A stretch of DNA of 64,000 nucleotides from Liolophura sinensis (GCF_032854445.1 NC_088295.1:89140644-89204643); one strand, 5' to 3'; shown: positions 9,758-23,845, numbered from the stretch's first letter. The notes: generated by a model not told the origin, from the sequence alone. Numbers and translations are program-made.

Positions 9758-12728
9758 AGATGTGAATTAACTTGCATGACAACTCACATCTTATGGCTTG
9801 GTTCAGTTCAACAAACATGCCACTATGACGTCATGTGGCGCGCGATGTGTCAGTTGACATGTTAAGCTCAACAGGGCAGAATATTATGAAACATAACAAC
9901 AAATCTGGCCTCTTCATTTTACCTGAAATAGGGTTAAATAGTTGCTCAAAAAGTTGCAACATATACGCCAGCTAGCACCATCACTAAGACAAAGATTCTG
10001 GACAGAGTTCGAATATCACAGCCATAATAGCGAAATGACCTTTAACGTGATGGGTTCCTTTATGTTAGTAATGATGCGTTTATGTGATACTGGGTGGATC
10101 ACGAGATAGACAACATAGGAAGAGATCGCAGGAACGTCCGATTGCTGATGGGGTAGGCGTAATTACCTCAGAGGAAAGTCAGTGTGTTGGAAAGACTGGC
10201 TCAGAGTGAGGGATTACTGTTCATCTGAAGGTCAATGAGTTACGGGTATAATGGATTGTAGGAAATGGATTTAATTCAGTACCGATGATTTAAACATGCT
10301 TAGGGAAAAAAATACTGTTTAAAAACACCTGTGCCTCAGAAATTTTGACCAAAAACACCAAACAAATGTGAAACCCAAGCCTATTTACGCCAAATTTTGG
10401 TTGATTAACCGTAACAACATTTGCCGTCGGGGACAGGTTGACTTATTACTGTAAGGTGGGTACGATCGAATGACAGGAGCAGGTGTGTGCGTGTCTTCAG
10501 CTGTATCACATGGCTCATGATTCTGTCACGCAGCATCAGTCACTTTCACCTGACAAAGTGAGAAGTGTGCTTAGGTTCTGATATGCTGACTTTGAGGTAT
10601 GATTCCAAGCTACACCTCTTTTCCCACATTCATGGATTCATTAACGCTGTACGATTGATTGCTTTATGTGCAAGACGTTCTCCAAAATACTAATTTCCCA
10701 AGCTATCATACGTGGTGTCCTTCACTGTCGTAAAAGTGACAGTTTACCTGTCCAGTGGTACAGAGGAGCCTGATGTCGTCTGCATCAAGACCCGCTGCAC
10801 ATATGTACATCTGACATCAGTTAAAGCTTTCTTTCTAATGACTGTGTGGGTGACAATATTAGCTGTATTATACTGTCTGTCTCGTGGGTGTACATGCGTA
10901 AAGTGGGGAAAGGCGAACAATGACCATGGTTTAATTGACATCCGATTGATAGAGGAGAAATGAGCGGGAAGAAGGCGGGTTGACTCTTTCTAACATGTGG
11001 GGATATATCGTGAAGGGGGTTTCATGGTCGGTATGTAGAGCTTTCTACTCCTCTGAACCAGGTAGAAACTTAAAGTACGATTTTGTTGTAGGTTTTCGTG
11101 TCTGCGGTGGGCATGTGATAAAATTTTAATCAATCTGATCGGTGATAACTTTTCGTTTTTTGCCACCAACATTGTTAAAATGAAAAAAAGTCTATACAAT
11201 AAAGTTTGGAAACACCACGGGTTACACGAAGACTTACCTCCCACATGCGACACGCCGATTATGTACGTAGCATGACATTTTCATTCGTAAAAGGCATCAC
11301 TGCCGCTAACGCTTACGGATTTGATTGTATCAAAACATTATATTGACACACACCCATAACAACAAAATATCTAAAAGAACTGATGAAATAAAAGATAAAT
11401 GTAGTTGAATTACATAGAGGAGGAAACATAACCAAAGTTTATGCACCCCTTATTCTAACATTCTTAACACAGTCAATACAATACTTTAAATATTTTTTAA
11501 TTGTGGACTGAACCAGACGTAGCTATGATTTAGTTCTCTTAACTTAACGGTTTGTCGGTTGTTACGTTACCCCGACAGATGAATAAATGAATGATTATGG
11601 CTTAACGCCACATAGGCAATGTTGCAGCCATATCGTGGTGACCCAGGCAGATGAAGAATGTTTAAGACAGAATAGTGTCCATTGTGCAGTCTGATATAGA
11701 TCACAAGAGGCCTAGATAGTAATTATATTGGTTATGTGGACTTACTAGATCAGAATACCCGTTTTCCTGGCAATAATAGCGCTCGTGACCTCGTAATGAT
11801 GTGGGATAGTTGGTGTTTAATGGTCACTCTTGTCTGTCCCTGTAGAAAGGATGGGCACAGTCTGCGAGGAGGCAATATTCTTGCTTGTAAACACAAGAAC
11901 ATTTGTGCGATATCGCAGTTGTTGATACCCTTACAAATACTTTTGCTTTGTTACGAGTCGATAAAAATAATATTTTTTCTTACATTTGGTAACTCCCGAT
12001 ACATTCCTTCCGAACGTCATATCTAACACTGGAAGCACTGCGTTTAAACTGCAATTAGCAAATTTACATAGCTTTTGACATTTTCTGATTGAGTAATCAA
12101 TTCTATCTATATGAAAGTCTGCTGTCTGTTGGTATCCAGATTCGTGAACGTCTCGTCTGTATGTCTGTAGTACTGATGGCTGGAATTGTGGTAAGTCCTT
12201 TACTCGATGTCTACGAAGAGGATTTTAAGTGCAATATAAATTGACAATGTATGATATAATACGATCATTGGCAAGAGGCTTTTATGTTATTTTGTCATTA
12301 CTATATTCTTCTCAAACATTTATCAATCAGTATAGTATAATATCCTTTTCAAAATTTAGCACGAACGTCTCACCATAATTAAATATAGGATGTTTCGTGT
12401 TATTGGTATTAGGTAGGAATTGATATGAACTGATTGAGTGGCGTGTGACTCCGAGTCAGATGGGATGGGATAGTCGCCAGAGCCATGAATATCTTTAGCC
12501 GTCTGTGTTAGTGCTCTGCAAAAAATATTGAACGGTTAAATCTAGATACCGTTAAACCTCAGCATAGTGCAAAAAATCGAACACAGAGCGAAAAATAGTG
12601 TCAAGTGTCTGAGATAAAATAGAAAATTATTAAATTTGAATATTTATCTATTCTTGTTACATAAGCTTCACAGTGTATATTTTAGCCCGACATTAAAATA
12701 TAGTTGTTATATAAACACATGGCCTAGG

Positions 12729-12955
12729 ATATTTATTTATTTGATTGGTGTTTTACGCCGTACTCAAGAATAATTCACCTTTACGACGTCGGCCAGCATT
12801 ATGGTGAGAGGAAACAGGGCAGAGCCCCGGTGGGTGGGTGGGGGGACCCACGACCATCAGCTCGTTGCTGGAAGACCTTCGGACTTGAACTCACAGCGAC
12901 TGTATTGTTGAGAAGCTCAACGGAGGCCCTGTCCATGATATCGTAGGCTGTTTTA
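12729..12955 (-). mobile_element. SINE with the alternative head, minus strand
   Basis: Body and tail as in the 49.4-kb SINE (TTGATTGGTGTTTTACGCCG reads on the plus strand). The head is the variant GGCCTCCGTTGAGCTTCTC with B box GAGTTCAAGTCC, rather than the standard GGCCTCCGTGGCTCAG. A GGTGGGTGGGTGGGGGG tract near 12829 is a local expansion. No target-site duplication was found. Confidence 0.8.
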
Positions 12956-13475
12956 CCGGTTTGGGGTTAAACAGAAGCATAGCTATAATATAACTCCTTC
13001 CTAGTTTTCATCACCCTCTGATCAATGTCAGATAGCTCTGTTGTGGACAGGATCTCGTCTACATCTCCTAGTAGTTAGTTTCTACACGAACCTTTATACA
13101 TGCATTTCGTCACGCGAGTCGACTATTCGTGGTACTGGCAGAGTTCTATGATGTCCGTGATGACCGAAAAGGACGTTCAGGCTTGGTTTATTACTCCATT
13201 GACCATGAGGTATAATAACAGACCTTCAGAATACACAGCTAAAACCAGAGCAGCAAAGGACAGTTTGATAAATGACAAATGGTCACACTGAACTGGTGAA
13301 ATACCTTCTGTTCTCCACTTACCACAGTTAGGTTTTTATTATAGCATTTCTTAATTGTATATATGTTGAAATGGTAGCAAATTATACACGCTTCCTAGGT
13401 TAAGCATTATTAGGTCAAAAATGCAGTGACGTTAATTGCAATTTCTTGCACGTCACTGGTCTAGAATTATTCAAC

Positions 13476-13690
13476 ATGCTGTATCAACATACAATAACAT
13501 TAACACAATGCCAGTGTATTATGCTGTATCAACATACAATAACATTAACACAATGCCAGTGTATTATGCTGTATCAACATACAATAACATTAACACAATG
13601 CCAGTGTATTATGCTGTATCAACATACAATAACATTAACACAATGCCAGTGTGTTATGCTGTATCAACATACAATAACATTAAAACAATG
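13476..13690 (+). repeat. 45-bp minisatellite, 4.8 copies
   Basis: Near-identical units (ATGCTGTATCAACATACAAT, AACATTAACACAATG, CCAGTGTATT). The unit is 15 codons, which yields frames of 115 and 102 codons in two phases; both are artefacts of the repeat. It is absent at the matching place in other units of the large array. Confidence 0.95.
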
Positions 13691-15443
13691 CAAAGGGCAG
13701 AAACCAAAACCCATTGGAAAAGGTTCAAGACGAAGAGAGAGTGTGAAGTTTTGATAGAACACCACAATATTCATGTTGCTTAATTTTTGTCACAATCTTT
13801 TGTTTTACAGAGGCATATGCATGTGATAGGCTATAAATGTTGTGTGTTCACCATTCAGTCATCACTGATACGTTCTCAGATGACGTGTCGTTATTACTTA
13901 ATAAATAACCCTGCAATGTTATGATGAATTTTCTTCCAGTTGGGGCAAATTGTGCTACGCTTTACGCTTTCTATAGCACCCATGGGATTTTACTCTTCCT
14001 TTTCTCTCCACCAGGTTAAATAACACACCCCATAAATAACATTGCCTCTATTTAGGCACCTTAAAAATGTCGAGAATTTCCAAGAACTAATATTTCCGTC
14101 TTTCCAGAAAGACATATAGGTCAGTCAAACAGATCTTAATACTTTTCCTCCCGTCTTGACATGGGAAAGTTTGTGACGGCTCTAAGCACGATCTACCGGA
14201 AAAAAAGAGAACAATAAATGTAACTTGTAAATGTATGCGGACATATTGTTTTACGATGTGCACGTATATTTTGGTGTCTCACAATGCAAAAAATGTAGTA
14301 AGGTTAAGGAAAACGGTAGGAAAAAGCCCTGCGTTAACGGATTTATACAAGTATTTCTTGATGTTCAAAATTGATAAAAATGTTTACCATAAGATTTGCA
14401 TTTTTTCAACGTGTGCACTTCTCAATCTACCATCTTCCTGTCTACCCTTTTTCTCTGTGTGATTTAACTGATATTTTCTCCCCTAAGAAAGTGTTTTAAG
14501 CACTTAACTGCTCCGCTCTAAGCCCTGCACCCTGTGCCTCTACATAATCCTGAACACGTGTTAATCTGTTATCAGAAATTATCCTTTTTTTGTGACCTCT
14601 TTTAGGTTTGTACACCTAACAGCCCGAACAAGGCCCTTGATGGCAGATCTGTCAGTCATCACGTCTAGTTATAGGTTGCTCTTATTGATGTGATTAATTA
14701 TAGGCAATAATCTTATTATGGTACAACGAGCGATAATGCTAGGACCATGAATATAGAGCCCTGCTATCAGAGTTACCAGATTTCCTATAATTTATATTCT
14801 GATGCGATGATCTGTGAACAGAATAAACATAAATATAAAAACATAATAAATATAAACATTGTTTTTCAGTGATTGTCACATTCCTGATACGTTTCCTGAT
14901 CAAAATAATCAAATTTCTTGTAAACTTGATTAAAGCTCAACTGGTCGACCTGAAGTACTACATGTGCGTCATTCTCATTCGTATATTACGTGCAACATCT
15001 CTTTCGTTTTGACTTTAATGATGTTGATTTTTAATATGATATGTAATCATTATAATGTGTGGTGAGACGGTTGTTTTATTGGATACAAATTGTATAGAGA
15101 TAGACAAGGCGAGCCGCAGATGTACCGCATGTTGCCTGCCTCTGCCTGTTTGAACGGTTATTAGACGCTATGTCATGGATGCAATGCGTAATGCTCATTT
15201 GCGTTTGATTCAGTAGGCTGTAACATGATATTCAGGCGTTTAGAGAAGGTTTTGCAGTTAGATAAAATATAGCTTTTTGTGGGTAATTGGATGTGTTGGT
15301 CACTAAGTTTGTAAAAAGAATCCCCCAAAGCGGCGTCTTGAGTACCAGGCTGAATGCCCACACGCAATTTTACCGGCCAGTGGTAGAGCTGGAAAAAAAA
15401 GTCACCGTTCAGCTATGTGACAAAAATATTTCGGTAAATTGTG

Positions 15444-15530
15444 CTTGGCTTTATTTTGTTAATTAGTGTTTTACACCTTACTCAAATATATTGAACTATT
15501 TCTAACTGAGGTCGTCTTAAGAGTGTTAGT
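15444..15530 (-). mobile_element. Old SINE 3' fragment inside unit A
   Basis: TTAATTAGTGTTTTACACC TTACTCAAATAT is a diverged copy of the SINE 3' end, reading on the minus strand. The same fragment sits at the same relative position in unit D (40150-40215), so the insertion predates the duplication. Confidence 0.6.
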
Positions 15531-16240
15531 GTACATGGTTATTGGCCACTATACATTGTTTACTGAACGCATACTCTATATACCATCTGTCTGTTCATGT
15601 TTAGGAAGGAACAGTCACGTCGCCATCTCTCTTTACACTCAAAATAACAGTATATTTCTCTGACCAGTGGCATATTTTGTCACAGTTGCAAGTCACTGAC
15701 TATGCCTGGAGAAGGAACTCGCAGTTAATCCGTTGTTCGTCCAATCAACTGTGTGTTGCACGCAGACTTGTAGTGCCTTGTAATTTGACCCTATGTACTT
15801 CGGAAAAACCATCACTAAATGAAGTAAGAAAGCTGCACACGGACAGTTATCATTGGTAAACATTGTGCTGGCTCAGCGCGAGCCCCCTTGTAAATCTGCC
15901 ATGTGACACGGACTCGAGCCCCCTTATAAATCAGCCATCTGACACGGACTCCAATACCGGTTTATATCATGGTCCGAAATCTACAGATGTGGTCTCACCT
16001 GATACCACACTATTAACATTTTTGGTAAACGTTCAGCGCTTACTGTATATCATTTTACACATATTGTGTAAATGTTCAACTTTTACAGTAAACATTCTAC
16101 AATTCTGAAATGAACTAAGGTTTTTTTGCTTGAATTAGAACATTTCACATTGCGATAGTCGCATTCAGTACGGGTATATCCCACTCTCCTTGGACTTTTA
16201 ATTTATGTACACGAAATCACTACTTTACTAAAGCATTAAT

Positions 16241-16420
16241 ATGCCTATAGGCCTACTGCAGCATGCATGAATGATGACTAAAAATAGGCCTATAGGCCTA
16301 CTGCAGCATGCATGAATGATACTAAAAATAGGCCTATAGGCTTACTGCGGCATGCATGAATGATGACTACAAATGGGCCTATAGGCCTACTGAAGCAAAC
16401 ATGAATGATGACTGCAAATC
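16241..16420 (+). repeat. 46-bp tandem repeat, 4 copies, palindrome-rich
   Basis: Units of 44-46 bp containing AGGCCTATAGGCCT (a perfect 14-bp palindrome at 16286-16299), CTGCAG and GCATGC, followed by ATGAATGATGACTA. Confidence 0.9.
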
Positions 16421-16791
16421 AAGGCTGCATCAGTTTGGGTAATGTTTCAGTGAAGGTTTACTCATGACCGGTGAGCGTCTACCAAGATAAACGTTAACGT
16501 TACATTGCAAAGATAAATGTATACTTTCACGTGAAGTGAAACTATACTGAGTCAGATGCAGTCAAGCTGTACCTTTTCACTAAACGCTTACGAGAAAATT
16601 TTAACAGTGCAGTTTCTTACATTACAGTAAACATAATACAGCACATGAGACAAACTGATGTTATCTGTAGATTTCTCCAGTCTAGGACCACTCACATGTC
16701 ACATCGAGTGTCTGAGAAGCGATGAAATGTTTCCTGCAGATCTCATCCACTCTCAATGGTAGTTTGAGTATAAGGCTAACATAGCGCGCTA

Positions 16792-16813
16792 GGGGGGGGG
16801 GGGGGGGGGGGGG
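16792..16813 (+). repeat. Poly-G tract, 22 bases
   Basis: An uninterrupted run of 22 G in otherwise AT-rich DNA, directly after GCGCGCTA. The length in the assembly may be unreliable. Confidence 0.9.
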
Positions 16814-19800
16814 CAAATGTGTGCATAAATGTGTGGGTAGGCTGTATGTGAGTGGTTCTTTTGAATTTTCAGGTATTATTTACTGTTTGCCTTGTGACTA
16901 CACAGTATTATACAAGCCCTTTGTTCCTAGTGGTACATGCGGTTTTGCTATTTCCTGTTAGGGGAGTTTCGAATTCGAAATCTTTTGTTACTAAAAAAGT
17001 AAAATAGTCCTTTTGTATCATGTGACTTGTCAAAAATGTTAGGCAACATGTGTTGACATTTTTTTGCCGACCACCTCTCTCTCCATTTTCTGGATAGTCG
17101 ACTAACACCACTAATTTGCTATAGCAACTTCTTAAGTTCACGAAGGTTCAGTTCTTTAATGTTCTCCATTGTTTGCTTGGACTATTTTTTTTTGAAAACT
17201 TTTTCAGGCGCCCGTGTTAAAGTAAATGTAATTAAATGTGGTTGCCTAAGATTTCTGATAGGTCACGTAGGACGTTTTTACCTTCAGGAATAAAAGAGTG
17301 ACAACACAATGAACGTGCTGTGTATGTTGTGTTAGCAACGAAGTGTTTACGCGATACGGTGTTACTCGAGATAGATCAGGTTAGGTGATGTCTTTGATGT
17401 TCATTCTGACCACAGATGAAACAAAGGACTGTATTGTAGGAATGTCCAGTTGGTGAGCGCACAGGCCTTATAACCTAAGAGAAAAGTCTGCTCTTGTACT
17501 GGAACGATTGACGGAGAATGACGGATTGCTGTTGATCTAAAGGGTAATGAGTTACGGGTATAATGGATTGTAGGCAATGAATCGAATTCAAGACAGATGA
17601 TTTAGGTTCACGCTTACAAAAAAAAACCCCATAAAGGCTGTTTAAAAACAGCTGCATCACGGAAATAACCAAAAAAGGAAACAAACTTGAAAACCTAGCG
17701 TGCTTACTTGAACTTAACCTTAGATGAATAACCATAACGGCATTTGTTGTCACTGACAGGCTAACATATTGTTGTAAGGTGGATATGATCGGGTTGCAGG
17801 AGCAGCTGTGAACTTGTCCTCAGCTTTGTCACGCGGCTGATGTGTGTCCCAGGGAGTGTCACAAAACATCTGTCACTGTGAGAAACCGAGAAATGTGGTG
17901 AGTTAAGGCGAGTCACAAAAGAGGGCTGCATAGGTATAGGACAGACTATGGCAGTCAACAGTCGAGCCAAGGTGGTCCCAGGTGGTCGTGAGGGATGATT
18001 TCAAGCTACACAACTTTTCCCACATTCATTTATTTTGTAGCAAAACAATCTACTAGAATTTCTATTTCTACCGGATTCATTTACTTTGTAAGATTGATTG
18101 CTTTATGTGCAAGGCATTCTCGAAGATAATGATTTTCCACGCTGCCATCCTAAACAGGTGCCCTTTTATTTGTAATACTTTTCGTAGAGCAAGTTGATTT
18201 TAATCTCTGACGTGTAGCCTTCTTTGTCATAAAAGTGGAAATTTACCTGTCCAGTGGTACAGAGGAGCCTGATGTCGTCTGCATCAAGACCCGCCACACA
18301 CATGTGACAACTGACATCATTTAGAGCTTTCTTTCTAATGACTGTGTGGGTGACAAGGTTAACTGTATTCTGCTGTCTGTCTCGTCTGTCATGCGTAAAG
18401 CGGGGAAAGGCGAACAATGACCATGGTTTAATTAACAACGGATTAATAGAGGAGAAATGGCCGGGAAGAAGGCAGATGACTCTTTCTGACTTGTTGGGAT
18501 ATATCGTGAAGGGAGTTTCATGGTCGGTTTTGGGGGTTTTTTACTCCTCTGAACCAGGTAGAAACTTAAAGTACGATTTTGTTGTAGGTTTTCGTTTCTG
18601 CGGTTGGCATGTGATAAATATTAATCAATCTGCTTGGTTATGGCTTTGTTATACGCTAGTCAAAGAGCAGTATGACAATTTTAAAGTAATATGGATTTGG
18701 CTAGGTGAACACTTAAGATTCATGTACATGTACATGTGCTTGTACTTGTATAAGATTTGAGTGAAAGTTCGCAAGCAGCACCATTTACACAAAGAAGCAT
18801 ATAACATGGCGATTTGTTTTTAATGTTTAAGGCTCTCTGTGCATTTATTACTTTCTTTTTACGTGGATTTTAGTGTGTCCATATTATACCGACATACACC
18901 ATACATTAAAGTATTTAAAAGGCAAAAGAGCTGAAAAAGGGAAAGATAAATGTAGTTGAATTATAGAGGAACAAACTTGATTAAAGTTTGTGCTCTCGGA
19001 ATTCTAACATTCTTAACACAGTGCATAATATGTTTTAAATATTTTTATTTATAGGAAATGTAATTTTATTGAAACAGCCTTTAAAAATCCGCAAGGAACA
19101 TTGGTCGCGTCATGAGTTACATCGGCTTACAGGAATCAAGCATTTCAGAGGTCTATCTCCTTGTAGGTTTACATCAGAATCGTACCATGTTCTGGGACAG
19201 TTTGCTGCAATCGGGTCAAATCTACCTGTGGAAACGGACGATGAATATCTGTGACTGGTAATGAAATCATCCGTTAAACTGATTTACTGGCAGAGAACAG
19301 CCCATTTCTAATAATCGATTGTGTGGTTATTATCTCATACGTCTTATATATCTTATTTCAAAATGACCAACCGTCATTTATACACTCTTTTGTTCGATCA
19401 ATATGTATTCACAGCTCTGACATTCTAACGTAAACCTAACAATAAGGTGGACCGAACCAGACGTAGCTAAGATTAGTCCAGCTAACTATAAGCTATATGT
19501 AGTAATCTGATTGGTCACTAGGACTTAATAGATCACTATGCCCGTCTCCTTGGTAATCATAGCGCTCTGGACCACGTAATGATGTGTGAATTTATTTGAA
19601 CATTTTCATACCATAACTTCCTTGTATAAGTTTACACGGAATCTTAACTTGGTGCGTAGCGTTTCAGCTGAGTGAAATGGTTGGAAATCGGGACTACAGC
19701 TTTGTACGGAATGCCTGAAATGATTTGGATCTTATCACATACTGCAAATCAGGCCATATATACATGTGAAAACAGACAATGTTTATATGGGGTTAGTAAT

Positions 19801-19979
19801 GGAGTCTTCCATTAACAGATTTACTGGCAGAGAATAGCTCATTTCTGACAATCGATCGGATGGTTATTATCTCATACGTCTTCTATACTAAGAGCTTATT
19901 TCAAAATGGCAAAACGTCTGTTGTGCGCTCTTTTGTTTGTCTGATATTTATTTCCAGCTCTAACATTTTCTCATGGAAA

Positions 19980-20624
19980 CCTACCAATATGATTAGTCCT
20001 CGTAACCTGCCAATATGGCGGTGAGAACCAGACCCAGCTAAGATTAGTCCTCGTAACCCACCAATATGGTGGAGAGATCCAGACGTAGCTAACGTTAGTT
20101 CTCGTAATCTACCTATATTGCGGAGAGAACCAGACGTAGCTAAGATAATTCCTCGTAACCTTCCAATATCGTAGTCCGACCCAGACGTACCTAAGGTTAG
20201 TTCTCGTAACCTACCTATATGGCGGTGAGAACGAGACGTAGCTAAGACTAGTCCTCGTAACCTACCAATATGGCAGAGAGAACCAGACGTAGCTAAGATT
20301 AGTCCTCGTAACCTACCAATATGGTAGTCCGACCCAGACGTAGCTAAGGTTAGTTATCGTAACCTACCTAAATGGCGGTCAGAACGAGACGTAGCTAAGG
20401 TTAGTTCTCGTAACCTACCTATATGGCGGTCAGAACCAGACGTAGCTGAGATGAGTCCTCGTAACCTAGCTATATGGCGGTCAGAACCAGACGTAGCTAA
20501 GGTTAGTCCTTGTAACCTACCAATATGGCGGTCAGAACCAGACGTAGCTGAGATGAGTCCTCGTAACTATACCTATATGGCGGAGAGAACCCAACGCACC
20601 GAAGGTTAGTCCTCCTAGCCTAGC
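19980..20624 (+). repeat. 51-bp minisatellite, about 12.6 copies
   Basis: Units such as AGTCCTCGTAACCTACCAAT, ATGGCGG, then GAACCAGACGTAGCTAAG. The unit is an amplification of a landmark that exists as a single copy in units A, C, D and E, so it arose locally. Variants CTATATGG and CAATATGG alternate without a clear higher order. Confidence 0.93.
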
Positions 20625-23600
20625 AAATTGTCTGTTGTTACGTTAACCTAGGCAGATAAAGATTGTCGGCATTCACTCATTATATGCTAACTAGGTTAAG
20701 GTACTGGTCAACGAGATACGAGAACGCCTTCCTTACTGAAACCTATTAAGCTACAAGTTGCGTCTTCCAAATAAATTAGACCAATGTTGTATTTCATGAA
20801 GACACTGGTGGTACATATTAAGAATTATGCACAACAGAATGCGGTTTAAATGTTTACATCATAGACTGAGCTTGAAAGCTGCAGTTGAAAAATTCATTTT
20901 CTTGGCTTAACTTCTACATTTTGCAAGTAAAATTCCATAGTTACGATAGTCTAATGCTTCGTGAGTAAGCCGTTTTCACTTTTATTTCACACCCAAGCAA
21001 ACCTCCAAATATTGACTCGGGAATGTATTACGAGTAAGTATCGTTTAGGTCGAGAAACGAGCAGACGGCGCGTCTTACATTTGCCAAACCTGATGTCATA
21101 TACAGATAACGATGGCGTCAGTCGTTACTCGTAGGTCTTTCACGAGTATCTTAACGTCTCTATCGTCGAGTTGACCCGTCGAGTTCGACGAATAAAAAGT
21201 ATTTTACACTATATATTTAAAGCGATTTTAGCACTGGGCAAATTGCATGGCATGAACGTGGCTTTGTGATCTGAACCATTGGTAGCTTCAACTGGGCTCA
21301 AATGGCGCATTTCTCAGAATAAAAATTAAGTAGACACAAATATTGTTTACCAAGCCAAAGAGCATGGCGTCTTTTGATGGTGATGTGCAAGTAAGATTGT
21401 ACAACAAATCTACATATGAATAAACCTTAGCGAATAGTTTATTTTGTAACAAAACAGTTTACTACAATTTTTGCTCCAACTGAATTCACAAACGCTGTCC
21501 GCGAGGTTGATAACTGTCTAGATTTTGAGCAACGCATTCTCAAAGATAATAATTGACTAGAATTTCTGTTATATTTTATCTATTAACGCTGTAAGTAATA
21601 TTAATTAACAAATGTGTAAGGTATTCTCACGTATAATAATTTCTCAAGCTACCATCCTAACGAGGTACAGTTTTATTTGTAATGCGTAATCAGAACGCCT
21701 GGTCATCACAGCGTTTGTGACTTCGTAATGATGTGGAATTGCTGGTGTTAACTCTTCTCTGTCTCTGTTGGAAGGACGGACACAGTCTAAGCGGAGGCGG
21801 GATTCTTGTCTCTAAAGATAGGAACCCAGGTGCGATATCATGCTTTGTGTCCTGTATAGTTTAGCGTCCATACAGAATGACAAAGGGTTGCGTACAGAGG
21901 GTCATTTAGTAGACTTTAATGCTGTAGCGAAAAAAAAGACCAATTTATTTTTATCTTGCATCATATAAACAATTGCCCGACATGTTTACCGTTTTTGTTT
22001 TGTTTACCAATATTAATTTACCAATATTAGAGTCAAACATGTCCTCTGGGTGCTGTTTATATACCATTTTGTCTGAGTTTATCCCCAGTCTACTACAATT
22101 AATCTGTGGGTGTGGCTTGCTGGATCAGTTTTTTCGCCATTGGTCATGTGCCATGTAACATGAAGTAAAGCCATATGTAGTAAACTTACACAGCTTTTGA
22201 CATTTTCAGATTAAGTCGTCAGTTTCCGGACTCAGAAAGCCTGCTATGTGTTGGTATCGAGATCTGTGGACTTCATTTATGGTGCTAGCGTGTGAGCACA
22301 ACTTCTCGTCATGTATGGTGTTAGCGTGTAAGGACAAAACTGTATTCATTTATTCCTGTGCTCGAATTCATTTTTAAGGATTTTATCAGCATGCGAACTG
22401 AGCTGACATTATGTGATGTAATACAATTATTGATAATAGGCCTTCGTCCGATAATGTGGTTATGATATTATTTTCAAATATTTTAACAATCAATAACGTA
22501 TAATATCCATTAAAACTTGTCAGCTTTTTAGTCTTTTTAATTATAGAATGCTCTCCACCATGTTCATTTTATTTGGTATTGGGCATATGTTGGAGAAGAA
22601 TGGGTAGAAACCCATCAAATGACGACTGTCACCATGTGAGGGGAGAGAAAAGCTATATAATCGATTGTCTCACGTAATGCCAAATCGCAACACGTGAACG
22701 CGGCTTTGTGGTTTGAACCATCGATAGCCTTTACCTTGTTCTATGAACTCATTTCTCGGAATAGAAATGAACTACATACGAATATTGTTTACTAATTACA
22801 AAAGCATTCTGTCTTTTGACAACGGTGTGCAAATAAGATTATATAGTAAAAGCTGTACATGATGAAGCCTAAGGAAATTACTATCAAACTTACCACACAC
22901 TGTGAGAAAATGTTTGTATTTTAATGTTAGAGATAAACAAGGAAATTATTGCTTGGACTCTCAACATGAGATCAATATTTATAAACATAAGTATCACTTT
23001 GTACACCAACCCTTATATTGCCCCCTGCGGGTCGCCAATAGCGTCTTACTGAACCGATTTTCACGATAATGTGTCCATAATAACAGACAAGAACGATCAC
23101 TCTTTGTTTGGCACTGTTTTTTGGCGAGAAAAAGTGTTCAAGATTTGAAACAAAAACTCACTATTAAAGGGTCAAGGAGACGTAAAGAGAATTTTAATCT
23201 GTGACAGGTCAGTAGAATATCCCTTTTGCCTTGTGTGCTCACTTTTTGTCATACTGTATTTTGATGTATAGCGGCATATGCATGTGTCCGGCTATAAATG
23301 CAGATGAAGTGCATTCGCCACACCATTAACCCCAACGCTTTTCTCAGCGGTTTAACACCTAATACAACAGGCCAATAGTCGCAGTTTATTTGATTTCCGT
23401 TTGCAAATTTCCCTGTAATTTAACCATATGTACTTCCGAAAAAATATTTCTCAATAAAGTTAGATATTAGTGCAGCTGTACAGGAGTACGGATCAGTCGT
23501 AAACAGTGTCCTGGTTCAGCGCGAGTCTTTTGTAAATCAGCTATCAGACGTGGACTCCAGCACCACGCTTTATGCCTGTTAATTGGCTGGCACTAGTTTC

Positions 23601-23845
23601 TTAGACGACAGGGAATAAGATATAACAAACTGATGTTACGTGAATGTTCCTCCAGTCTAGGACTACATGGATGTCATGCCTGATATCTGATGTCCTGTCT
23701 GAGCATACCAGAATTTTTTCCTGCAGATCTCGCTCCTGCAGATCTCGCCCACTGTCTGTGATATCTTGAGTATAAGGCTAACGTAGCTCCTAAAGGGAAA
23801 AGCATATAACTGTGTCGGTAAGCGCTATGTACACGGTAATTTGTT

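Larger units (their letters stand above)
9990..17285 (+). repeat. Unit A of the large array
   Basis: The most complete copy, about 7.3 kb, with all landmarks in order. Private additions: a SINE (12729), a 45-bp minisatellite (13476), a 46-bp repeat (16241) and a 22-base poly-G tract (16792). No open frame is shared with unit B; for instance the 140-codon frame at 18338 in B is broken by several stops at the matching place near 10840-11110 here. Confidence 0.8.

Noticed and set aside
11840-11900. Repeated CTGTCCCTGTAG|GAAGGACGG acceptor-like sites in all units, suggesting duplicated exons
   Set aside because: The frame after the site is open in A, B and C but has stops in E and is unrelated in F, so no exon is preserved.
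18180-18320. Minus-strand segment GLDADDIRLLCTTGQ followed by a GTAAAT donor-like site, also in unit A near 10745-10800
   Set aside because: Identical peptide in two units looked like a duplicated exon, but the flanking frame shifts by one base between A and B, conservation is no higher than in the neighbouring non-coding DNA, and it is missing from C-F.
18338-18760. 140-codon frame in unit B
   Set aside because: The homologous stretch of unit A (about 10840-11110), still near 87% identical, has several in-frame stops and frameshifts.
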